Below, in pieces: positions 1-5,495 of a stretch of DNA of 5,500 nucleotides. The translations under genes and the position numbers were made by a program. The stretch covers positions 1 to 5,500 of the forward strand of contig CAYGSA010000103.1 of assembly GCA_964352375.1 (NCBI GenBank), given 5' to 3'. Source of the DNA: UBA1672 sp964352375. GTDB lineage: Bacteria > Pseudomonadota > Alphaproteobacteria > Micavibrionales > Micavibrionaceae. Each line of letters starts with the position of its first letter. The stretch's first letter is position 1. The notes under the pieces are model-generated. The model had not been told where the DNA came from and made no database searches. It saw only the letters and a list, made by a program, of their open reading frames with translations.

Positions 1-1035
1 AACGAAGACGGCGTTCCAGGCGCGGAAGGCGAAATTGAGTTCTTCACCCCCGAAAATGTCCTGCGATATTGTGATAACACTAACTGGATCGATATGGTTG
101 ATACAGGCGAGTATCTGGCCAACGCGGTTGGGTTTAATAGTGTGGAACAAGACAACCTTATTACAACCACCCCAACTGGTTTAAGCGATACCAAACAATT
201 TACTGTTAGCTTTTGGTTTCGATTAGATACTGATAGCATTAATTATGTTTTTTCACTAAGTGACACGTCATCTGATGCAAATTTAATAATTTTTTATAAC
301 AGCGCTCAAAACAACGTCTGGTTGCAAGCCGACAATAATGTTGGAACAGAAATACTTAGATTACGCACAACTGATTCACAACTTGTTATTGGTAAATGGT
401 ATCATTATATAGCCAGCGTTGATCTCTCTGATTCAAGTCGTCGTCATGCCTATATTAATGATGGTATCTCTAATGAAGGACTACAAAATCATTCTGACGA
501 AAACTTTCCAACTTCTACGGTTGACGCTGTTGGGATTTCAAACAATAGTACAACAACTTCTATTAACGGTAGTGTAGCTGATTTTTGGTTTGACGTAGGC
601 ACCTATATCGATTTTTCTGTCGAAGCCAACCGCCGCAAATTCATTGACGCAAACGGCCACCCCGTTAACCTCGGCTCCGATGGCTCCACCCCAACAGGCT
701 CCGCCCCGGATGTTTTCCTCTCTGGTGATGTCGATACATGGCACACCAACAAAGGAACAGGCGGCGGCTTCACCGAAAACGGCGCACTCACCGATGCAGG
801 ATATGTCTATCAAACAGATACAGGGACATGCCCAAATACAGGAGCATATTTTTATAACTTTACAGATGATGTCATGCAATGGTGTACAGAAACAGACGCT
901 GCTTTTAATATGCATAATCCTGCCAGCGGCACTGGAGGGTGCACTTCCCCGACGGCCTCTGAGGGCGCGCTAAACTATGACACAGACCGCTTCAAAGCCT
1001 GTGATGGAAATGGCTGGATTGATATCGGAAAATAA
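1..1035 (+). CDS. LamG (concanavalin A-like) domain protein with Cys-paired tail repeats, 5' end missing
   Basis: The frame is open from base 1 to the TAA at 1033-1035, giving 344 visible residues; the true start lies upstream, and the ATG at 94 is internal. A LamG-type beta-sandwich covers about residues 44-200: a hydrophobic strand ending FWFRLD, then GKWYHYIASVD, HAYINDG and SVADFWFDVG. Next comes a segment RRKFIDANGHPVNLG...WHTNKGTGGGF. From memory this accompanies LamG modules in phage tail and adhesin-like proteins. Short repeat units occur before the LamG domain (G...YCDNTNWIDM, residues 10-32) and twice after it (C277-C295 and C314-C334, ending CDGNGWIDIG). Each tail unit has two Cys 18-20 apart, which could form disulfides and would suit an exported protein. 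No signal peptide can be seen because the N-terminus is absent. Base composition changes sharply along the gene. A surface adhesin or tail fibre-like role is inference. Confidence 0.82.
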   Translation, partial: NEDGVPGAEGEIEFFTPENVLRYCDNTNWIDMVDTGEYLANAVGFNSVEQDNLITTTPTGLSDTKQFTVSFWFRLDTDSINYVFSLSDTSSDANLIIFYNSAQNNVWLQADNNVGTEILRLRTTDSQLVIGKWYHYIASVDLSDSSRRHAYINDGISNEGLQNHSDENFPTSTVDAVGISNNSTTTSINGSVADFWFDVGTYIDFSVEANRRKFIDANGHPVNLGSDGSTPTGSAPDVFLSGDVDTWHTNKGTGGGFTENGALTDAGYVYQTDTGTCPNTGAYFYNFTDDVMQWCTETDAAFNMHNPASGTGGCTSPTASEGALNYDTDRFKACDGNGWIDIGK

Positions 1036-1037
1036 CA

Positions 1038-1976
1038 CTATAGCCTTAAATCAAGCTCCCCTGCTTGACGCAGCCTATTCCACAAATAAGGCGGCGCACC
1101 GCTCTTGATATTCTGGACATTAGGATGCTCAGAAACAGCATAATCTTTTAAATCAATCTGTGGCTCAAACGCCTTATCAGCCCAATCAAGATGATCAAAA
1201 TATCTCGGCACATGCCCCTGAGGCAACCGCGCAATCAACATGGGAAGCTCAAGCATTCTAAGGAAATCGTCATGAAACGCGGCCTGCCCCTCATATCGCT
1301 TAAAGTTCTGGTTATAAATCTGAAGCGCATGATTTTCATAAAACCCGAGATGACGCCCCTCATACCAAACCATAAAAATAGTCGCCGCCGCGCGCGCCTC
1401 AGACACGCCAGCGTCCAAATCTTCTGCATAACGCTGCGCCATAGCCCCAAAATCACGATGCCCTATCGCCCCTGCCCACAAAGAATCCTTCTCATGCTTA
1501 CGCGCAATACCATAAGACGCCCGTATCGATTCAACCTGCGCCCACGCCTCATTAAACAGAGTCGCCATAACGCTACTCTTCGCATCCAGAATAATCGGGA
1601 ACACCCCCTCCTCCTCAAGCGGCACGAAATATAGTCCATGCATATCCTGATAAAAATGCATCACCTCATGAAGAAAACTATGCTCAACAACGCCCTGAGA
1701 GGCAAAACGTGGAAGCGTAATACGCGCCTTAAGCTGACCTGCTCCAAACATAGGGCTAATGCCATGATAAAACCTCTCCAACTTTTCAGGCGTATCGAGC
1801 GGTTCAGTACGCAAAGCATAAGGCTTATAAGCCCCAGCGCCACCGAAAACTGAAAACCTGATATCAGCGCCATAATCAATCAAATCATGAACAATCGGCG
1901 CGAAAAAGGGGTCTTGAACAGCTAAGTCAAACAGTTTTTGAGCTCTTATATGAGAGGAAAGAAACAAATCGCGCAT
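1038..1976 (-). CDS. Uncharacterised putative zinc metallopeptidase (HEVMH motif)
   Basis: I chose the ATG at 1976, giving 312 residues. The frame stays open to a TTG at 2039 (333 residues), but that codon lies 3 nt from the tRNA 3' end and its first 21 codons would cover two hairpins. No clear ribosome binding site precedes either start. The protein carries HEVMH (about residues 103-107 from the ATG), the HExxH zinc-binding and catalytic signature. A later helix with NEAWAQVE (E143 and E149) could supply the third ligand, as in gluzincins. The family resembles what I remember as a DUF6782-type putative metallopeptidase; that name is from memory and unchecked. There is no signal peptide or membrane segment, so it is probably cytoplasmic. 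The substrate is unknown. The gene ends with TAG 2 nt from the stop of the convergent LamG gene. The peptidase function is inferred from the motif. Confidence 0.8.
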   Translation of the reverse strand: MRDLFLSSHIRAQKLFDLAVQDPFFAPIVHDLIDYGADIRFSVFGGAGAYKPYALRTEPLDTPEKLERFYHGISPMFGAGQLKARITLPRFASQGVVEHSFLHEVMHFYQDMHGLYFVPLEEEGVFPIILDAKSSVMATLFNEAWAQVESIRASYGIARKHEKDSLWAGAIGHRDFGAMAQRYAEDLDAGVSEARAAATIFMVWYEGRHLGFYENHALQIYNQNFKRYEGQAAFHDDFLRMLELPMLIARLPQGHVPRYFDHLDWADKAFEPQIDLKDYAVSEHPNVQNIKSGAPPYLWNRLRQAGELDLRL

Positions 1977-1985
1977 CCAAACCGT

Positions 1986-2005
1986 AAAAAGCTGCGACCG
2001 CAGCT
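1986..2005 (-). terminator. Possible intrinsic terminator or attenuator between tRNA-Arg and the peptidase gene
   Basis: On the minus strand AGCTGC-GGTC-GCAGCT (2005-1990) forms a 6-bp GC-rich stem with a tetraloop. It runs straight into TTTTT (1990-1986, the first T being in the stem). A second hairpin, CGCCGAA-TT-TTCGGCG (2021-2006), abuts it upstream. It could end the tRNA transcript, with some read-through into the peptidase gene that starts 10 nt later. The T-run is short, so strength is uncertain. Confidence 0.45.
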
Positions 2006-2042
2006 CGCCGAAAATTCGGCGCTCTTTAATTAAAAACAAAAA

Positions 2043-2119
2043 TGGTGCGCCCTACAGGATTCGAACCTGTGGCCTTTGGCTCCGGAAACCAACGCTCTAT
2101 CCAACTGAGCTAAGGGCGC
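2043..2119 (-). tRNA. tRNA-Arg (anticodon CCG), CCA encoded
   Basis: A full cloverleaf can be folded on the minus strand. The 5' acceptor GCGCCCT (2119-2113) pairs with AGGGCGC (2053-2047), followed by discriminator A (2046) and CCA (2045-2043). The D-arm is TAGCTCAGTTGGATAGAGC. The anticodon stem TTGGT/GCCAA (one T:G pair) encloses the loop TTCCGGA, with anticodon CCG at 2085-2083, reading CGG arginine codons. The T-arm ACAGG-TTCGAAT-CCTGT is perfect. The tRNA is 77 nt including CCA. Downstream is T-rich DNA (TTTTTGTTTTT) and then the tandem hairpins. No duplicated 3' segment suggesting an attachment site is visible in the window. Confidence 0.97.
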
Positions 2120-2130
2120 TTATGAAATGT

Positions 2131-2159
2131 TTATAACAGATTAAACCTAAAACTAAAAA
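2131..2159 (-). promoter_or_regulatory. Weak candidate promoter for tRNA-Arg
   Basis: On the minus strand a -10-like TTATAA (2136-2131) lies 11 nt before the tRNA 5' end. That would give a start near 2124 and a leader of about 5 nt. The -35 position at 17-nt spacing reads TTTTTA (2159-2154), a poor match. The call rests mainly on the -10 element and its position. Confidence 0.35.
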
Positions 2160-2162
2160 GCG

Positions 2163-2263
2163 TTTTTGCATGCGTAAACTTCTAAAACTTGCGCAAGAGA
2201 CGACGAATATTTTAATATTTTAGGAACGCCGCAACGTACAGTAAGAATTTAAGCATGCAAAAA
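2163..2263. repeat. 11-bp inverted repeat (TTTTTGCATGC / GCATGCAAAAA)
   Basis: TTTTTGCATGC at 2163-2173 is the exact inverse of GCATGCAAAAA at 2253-2263, with 79 bp between them. The spacer is AT-rich and contains the palindrome CTTGCGCAAG (2188-2197) and a tandem pair of AATATTTT (2206-2221). The right arm overlaps the T-tract of the minus-strand terminator. It could be an operator, a recombination remnant or chance; no gene in the spacer explains it. Confidence 0.45.
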
Positions 2264-2299
2264 AAGAAGTGTCCGGTAACCTCTAACCGAACACTTCTT
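2259..2299 (-). terminator. Rho-independent terminator, minus strand
   Basis: On the minus strand AAGAAGTGT (2299-2291) pairs perfectly with ACACTTCTT (2272-2264). One mismatch follows, then an inner 4-bp stem CGGT/ACCG closing an 8-nt loop. The 3' arm runs into seven T (2265-2259). The run is on the minus strand only, so the terminator acts on leftward transcription. It lies about 195 nt beyond the stop of the ABC ATPase gene, so it ends either that operon's long 3' UTR or a separate small RNA. Confidence 0.82.
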
Positions 2300-2408
2300 C
2301 GAGTGACTTTAAACCTAGGAAACTGTTAAAATACTCATCTAATCAAAATCAAAACCAACACAGTTACGGTGGAACAGTCCGTACGCAGTGCAAAAAACTA
2401 TATCTTCT
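2259..2408 (-). ncRNA. Candidate small RNA, or structured 3' UTR of the ABC operon
   Basis: About 150 nt lie between a promoter-like element (TTGTGG-17-TATATT) and a strong minus-strand terminator, with no credible ORF. An internal hairpin can be drawn: TACGG/CCGTA (2365-2369 with 2379-2383, 9-nt loop), flanked by CAC/GTG (2359-2361 with 2388-2390) across an internal loop. An 8-bp exact complement (2338-2345 with 2408-2415) could close this hairpin into a larger domain. However, a start at 2408 would leave out most of its 5' arm, so the start site or the pairing is uncertain. It does not match SRP RNA, tmRNA or RNase P RNA features that I know. The 6S RNA shape, a long end-to-end stem with a central bubble, is not evident. 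A processed 3' UTR of the upstream operon is the main alternative. Confidence 0.38.
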
Positions 2409-2410
2409 GA

Positions 2411-2479
2411 TTAGAATATAACTACACCACACTTTATCCACAAAAGCAACCAAAACTGAATCTTGAGTTGTATTTGCAT
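2411..2479 (-). other. Doubtful 22-codon small ORF after the ABC ATPase gene
   Basis: ATG (2479-2477) to TAA (2413-2411) encodes 22 residues, MQIQLKIQFWLLLWIKCGVV followed by IF, a hydrophobic peptide with a few lysines. It begins 15 nt after the ATPase stop and could be translated by re-initiation. There is no good ribosome binding site, and it overlaps the candidate promoter at 2415-2443. An ORF this short is expected by chance in AT-rich DNA. Confidence 0.12.
2415..2443 (-). promoter_or_regulatory. Sigma70-like promoter reading leftward into 2259-2408
   Basis: On the minus strand TTGTGG (2443-2438) and TATATT (2420-2415) are separated by exactly 17 nt. The -10 matches TATAAT at five of six positions and the -35 matches TTGACA at three. 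The predicted start is near 2408. With the terminator at 2259-2299 it would define a transcript of about 150 nt. Confidence 0.42.
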
Positions 2480-2494
2480 GGTGCTATCAGAAAA

Positions 2495-3418
2495 TTAAGC
2501 TGTTAGCTGCAAAAAAACATCCTCTAAATCACTCTGTTGCGTGGTGACATCCACTATACCATATCCAGATTTTTGAACAGCCTCAATAATCTCGCCCACA
2601 CCTTGTTGCTCTGTACAGTAACGAATATGCAACTGATTCGGCGCGCTGAGCTCCGCAGAAAACTTTAACAAATTATCGGGAATATCATGCATTTCTCGAT
2701 CAAGCTTAAAAATAATCTCCTTGCTATCTAACCGCCCAATCAACACCCCCTTATCCTCGCACGCCACCACCTCTCCGTGATTTATAATTGCAATACGATC
2801 ACATAGCTCCTGCGCCTCCTCAAGATAATGCGTCGTCAGTAAAATGGTAACGCCCTGCTTATTTAAAACCTTCACATTTTCCCACATCTGACGACGCAGT
2901 TCGATATCAACGCCAGCCGTTGGCTCGTCCAAAACCAAAATCGGCGGTGCATGCACCATTGCTTTGGCAACCAGCAAACGGCGCTTCATCCCCCCCGAAA
3001 GCCCGCGCACATAAGCATTACGCTTATCCGCCAAACCAACCATATCCAAAATTTCCATGCTACGGCGCTCAGATTTCGGCACACCATAAAGCCCCGCCTG
3101 AAGCTCAAGCGATTCATACGGTGTAAAATACGGATCAAAATTAATCTCCTGCGGCACAATCCCAATTGACCTTTTGGCATTACGGGGATTCTGATCTATG
3201 TCATATCCGTGAATCTCCACTGAACCGGAACTTTTTAAAACCAGCCCCGCCATAATATTAATAATAGTAGACTTCCCGGCCCCATTTGGCCCCAATAATG
3301 CAAACATAGAGCCTTGCGGAATATCAAGATCAACATCCCTAAGCGCAACTTTCTCTGGTGTGCCTTTCGTCGCTTTATAGGTTTTATGAAGGTGTCTGAT
3401 TTCAATCGCATTTTTCAT
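2495..3418 (-). CDS. ABC transporter ATP-binding protein, ABC-2 type export family
   Basis: A 307-residue cytoplasmic ATPase that would power a membrane permease. All core motifs are intact: Walker A GPNGAGKST (43-51), Q-loop Q90, signature LSGGMKRR (140-147), Walker B ILVLDEP (160-166), D-loop AGVD (168-171) and H-loop H197. The region after 225, ending in SDLEDVFLQLT, is the C-terminal extension typical of the CcmA/DrrA/YadG-like group (COG1131). The frame extends to a TTG at 3454, but the ATG at 3418 fits better: AGAG lies 8 nt upstream, and the family normally starts just before the first strand (AIEIRHLHKTY). It follows the hydrolase gene by 39 nt with no terminator between, so the two are probably co-transcribed. 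No permease gene is adjacent; downstream is the noncoding region and the tRNA. The substrate cannot be told; multidrug, lipid or polysaccharide export are all possible. Confidence 0.95.
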   Translation of the reverse strand: MKNAIEIRHLHKTYKATKGTPEKVALRDVDLDIPQGSMFALLGPNGAGKSTIINIMAGLVLKSSGSVEIHGYDIDQNPRNAKRSIGIVPQEINFDPYFTPYESLELQAGLYGVPKSERRSMEILDMVGLADKRNAYVRGLSGGMKRRLLVAKAMVHAPPILVLDEPTAGVDIELRRQMWENVKVLNKQGVTILLTTHYLEEAQELCDRIAIINHGEVVACEDKGVLIGRLDSKEIIFKLDREMHDIPDNLLKFSAELSAPNQLHIRYCTEQQGVGEIIEAVQKSGYGIVDVTTQQSDLEDVFLQLTA

Positions 3419-3457
3419 GAAAAGCACTCTACAGCCACCATAACAGCAGAGCAACCT

Positions 3458-4366
3458 CTAAGAATATTGGCGTGCAAGCCACTCTTTCGCGCCCGCATCA
3501 TCCTTCAAATACGCATCCCAAAACGCAAGCGCGCCATGCATAATTTCTTCTTCATGTTGCTCACGCATTGGGTTACTCCCAAGCTTACCGCGCGTGCCGT
3601 TATAGACCATATGATCACCGCTATCGATAATTTGCGTATAATGCTCATCCGTCCCCGAATAATCACGCACAATCAGGCGATGCGTATAATCATAATGCTC
3701 AATCGGAGAATCATCTTCTGTGCCCGTCATATGAAACAACGGCAATCGAATGGAGCTATAGATATCTTCCGGCGTAGCGTTCGTCAGATGAGCAATCGGC
3801 ACAGGGCTATAGAGAATGCCCGCCTTAAATCGCTCATCCGACATATCGAGCAAATTACCATCCTTATCAGGAAACCTCATCCCCGCCATAACCTGTGTCG
3901 TCATCGCCCCAAAACTGTGACCAGACATACCCAAACGAGCCATATCCATATATTGTCCAACATCTGGGTTTTTATCCATCCAGCCCGCAAGTTGGTTAAG
4001 CGCAAAAGGCACATCTTCCATACGTGCAATCGTCATCTCTCGCGGTACTTTGGCCTGACGCAAAATATCCCAAGGGTGTCCGTCCTGTCCCTCCCACAAA
4101 CTGCTGTCTGTGCCGCGATGCGTCAAATGCACAATCACATAACCCTGCCCCGCCAAAAACCGAGAGATAAAAGACGCACCATCACGATTACCGCCAAATC
4201 CATGGCTCCATATAATCACAGGCATAGATTCTAAACCATGATCTACAGGATGATAAATTTTAAAGGGAACCTCACGCCCAGCGCGCCCTTGATCTATAAA
4301 CTCACCACGCTTAAGCAAAACCCTAAACGGTTCAGGGCGCAATGCAGATTCAGGTGACCAACTCAT
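3458..4366 (-). CDS. Alpha/beta hydrolase, PAF-acetylhydrolase / dienelactone hydrolase-like
   Basis: The protein has 302 residues and the alpha/beta hydrolase layout. An oxyanion-hole segment IIWSHGFGGN (51-60) comes first. The nucleophile elbow GHSFG has Ser151. A likely acid lies in TGTEDD (D218 or D219), and a likely catalytic histidine is H252 in SGDHMVY. The order Ser-Asp-His and the SHGFGG/GHSFGA pair resemble predicted dienelactone hydrolases and plasma PAF-acetylhydrolases (COG4188-like); this assignment is from memory. There is no signal peptide or membrane segment, so it is probably a cytoplasmic esterase or lipase with unknown substrate. The ATG at 4366 overlaps the sspB stop as ATGA, and the purine-rich AAGAAAGA just before it could serve as the ribosome binding site. 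Translational coupling to sspB is therefore likely. No truncation is seen. Confidence 0.9.
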   Translation of the reverse strand: MSWSPESALRPEPFRVLLKRGEFIDQGRAGREVPFKIYHPVDHGLESMPVIIWSHGFGGNRDGASFISRFLAGQGYVIVHLTHRGTDSSLWEGQDGHPWDILRQAKVPREMTIARMEDVPFALNQLAGWMDKNPDVGQYMDMARLGMSGHSFGAMTTQVMAGMRFPDKDGNLLDMSDERFKAGILYSPVPIAHLTNATPEDIYSSIRLPLFHMTGTEDDSPIEHYDYTHRLIVRDYSGTDEHYTQIIDSGDHMVYNGTRGKLGSNPMREQHEEEIMHGALAFWDAYLKDDAGAKEWLARQYS

Positions 4367-4872
4367 TCTTTCTTACGAAAACTATCCAAAGAGACAACTT
4401 CACCTGTCTTCTCACCGCCACCAGATGGAGTGTCAGGATCATCATCCCCATCAGGCATTTCCTGCAAAATCAAATCTTCATCTGCCATAGCCTCACCCAA
4501 TGGCTGGAACTGCAAGGCAAAATTAACAGACGGGTCAGCAAAAATACTAATCGCATTCAACGGCACAACAAGGCGCTCTGGAACATTATTAAACGAAAGC
4601 GTCACTTCCAAACGCTCCGCATTCACTTTCAAATCAGTAAACTGGTATTGAAGGACAATCGTCATCTCGCCAGGATAACGCTCATGAAGGTAATCAGGAA
4701 TTTTAACACCCGGGTAATCAGTCAAAAATGTAATGTAAAAATGATGATCACCAGGCATACCGCCAGTGTCATTAAAATTCTCAATAACCTCATTAACAGC
4801 CTGCTGAACAACACCCCGCAAAGCCGTCTCAACCATTTTATCGTATCTTAAAAAATCATCTTCTTCAGTCAT
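4363..4872 (-). CDS. sspB: SspB, ClpXP protease adaptor (alphaproteobacterial type)
   Basis: A 169-residue cytoplasmic adaptor that binds ssrA-tagged polypeptides released from stalled ribosomes and delivers them to ClpXP. The N-terminal helix (YDKMVETALRGVVQQAVNEV, 10-29) is followed by the beta-rich substrate-binding domain up to about 125, with GDHHFYITF (41-49), YPGEMTIVLQ (66-75), NNVPERLVVP (95-104) and DPSVNFALQF (113-122). These match the alphaproteobacterial SspB family as I remember it. An acidic, Gly/Pro-rich flexible linker (130-153) leads to the tail GEVVSLDSFRKKE, the expected ClpX-docking peptide. The length is usual for the family. The start ATG at 4872 has no obvious ribosome binding site but is the only good start for the conserved N-terminus. 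The gene is first in a probable sspB-hydrolase-ABC ATPase operon and overlaps the hydrolase start by 4 nt. Confidence 0.95.
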   Translation of the reverse strand: MTEEDDFLRYDKMVETALRGVVQQAVNEVIENFNDTGGMPGDHHFYITFLTDYPGVKIPDYLHERYPGEMTIVLQYQFTDLKVNAERLEVTLSFNNVPERLVVPLNAISIFADPSVNFALQFQPLGEAMADEDLILQEMPDGDDDPDTPSGGGEKTGEVVSLDSFRKKE

Positions 4873-4888
4873 ATGTTATATGTCGCAA

Positions 4889-4916
4889 ATTATGGTGGGT
4901 GAAATCAAGTCCGCAA
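4889..4916 (-). promoter_or_regulatory. Candidate promoter for the sspB operon
   Basis: On the minus strand TTGCGG (4916-4911) and CATAAT (4894-4889) are 16 nt apart, in the 68-nt gap between the membrane protein gene and sspB. The predicted start near 4882 gives a leader of only about 10 nt, which agrees with the lack of a clear ribosome binding site before the ATG. No terminator for the upstream gene is seen in the gap, so read-through into sspB is also possible. Confidence 0.35.
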
Positions 4917-4940
4917 ATCATTATTTCATCAATTTATACA

Positions 4941-5495
4941 TTAGGCTTTGCGCAGAGGTCTAGAATATTTGCGTTCCTGCCATTCTTCGGTATTTAAATT
5001 TTTTTGAATCATAAGGGGAATAAGCAACACAAAATAAGCAAACAAAACAGGCCACAGGTAATTGTAAACTTTATCATCAACCGACCTTACGCGATAAAGC
5101 ACAAAAACAGGAGCAAGCCAAAGCAGTCCAGAGACAAAAACAGACATCAACAAATCACCGCTCAGCATAAACAAAACAAAGCCAAAGCCCAGAGTGATAA
5201 ACCATCCAACCAAACACAGTCCGCCAAAAATCAGAGTATCCCAAACATGCCGATACCCAAGCGCAATCGCTAAAACCAATACAACAATCTCACCAAAAAT
5301 TTGAAAGGACTGACCCAGTGCAATAGAAAGAATCATCGCCCAGACAAACCCATGAATTTGCCCCATCCATATTGAACGCTGAAAAGAATACTCTGGCCAG
5401 CGCAAAAACCAAAATCCAGATGCAACAACAAAGCTCATCGCCGACATCGCACAAATCAAATAAAGCAATGGCGGCAGAACGGCCATATTATCCAT
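4941..5495 (-). CDS. Multi-pass membrane protein of unknown function (start uncertain at window edge)
   Basis: I do not recognise this family. From the ATG at 5495 it has 184 residues and about six hydrophobic segments: roughly 7-29, 43-62, 66-82, 86-111, 114-134 and 146-164. A basic tail follows (QERKYSRPLRKA). A conserved-looking loop, RWPEYSFQRSIWMGQIHG (32-49), sits between the first two segments. It is an inner-membrane protein by composition. The ATG at 5495 lies 5 nt from the window edge, and the frame is open beyond it. M4 (5486) is another possible start, and the gene may be longer. It reads in the same direction as sspB, 68 nt upstream of it. There is no motif for an enzyme or transporter class. 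Confidence 0.72.
   Translation of the reverse strand: MDNMAVLPPLLYLICAMSAMSFVVASGFWFLRWPEYSFQRSIWMGQIHGFVWAMILSIALGQSFQIFGEIVVLVLAIALGYRHVWDTLIFGGLCLVGWFITLGFGFVLFMLSGDLLMSVFVSGLLWLAPVFVLYRVRSVDDKVYNYLWPVLFAYFVLLIPLMIQKNLNTEEWQERKYSRPLRKA

Noticed and set aside
1051..1068. Hairpin TCAAGC-TCCCCT-GCTTGA near the convergent stops, as a bidirectional terminator
   Set aside because: It lies inside the peptidase coding region, has no T-run on the plus strand and only TTT on the minus strand.
1977..2039. TTG at 2039 as start of the peptidase
   Set aside because: It leaves 3 nt between the tRNA 3' end and the start and would place the ribosome binding site inside the tRNA; tandem hairpins fill the extra codons.
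2043..2119. tRNA-Arg as attachment site of a prophage carrying the LamG gene
   Set aside because: No integrase and no second copy of the tRNA 3' segment is present in the window.
2259..2415. 6S, SRP, tmRNA or RNase P RNA identity for the candidate sRNA
   Set aside because: The conserved signatures I know, such as the SRP GGAA-tetraloop region and the tmRNA tag and tRNA-like ends, are absent, and no end-to-end 6S-type stem is visible.
3419..3454. TTG at 3454 as start of the ABC ATPase (extra MLCCYGGCRVLF)
   Set aside because: The Cys-rich 12-residue extension is untypical of the family, and the ATG at 3418 has AGAG at good spacing.
3314..4234. Long plus-strand open frame of 306 codons
   Set aside because: It is a shadow of the ABC ATPase and hydrolase genes: its product is rich in His, Arg and Ile with no domain, while the minus-strand frames show complete catalytic motifs.
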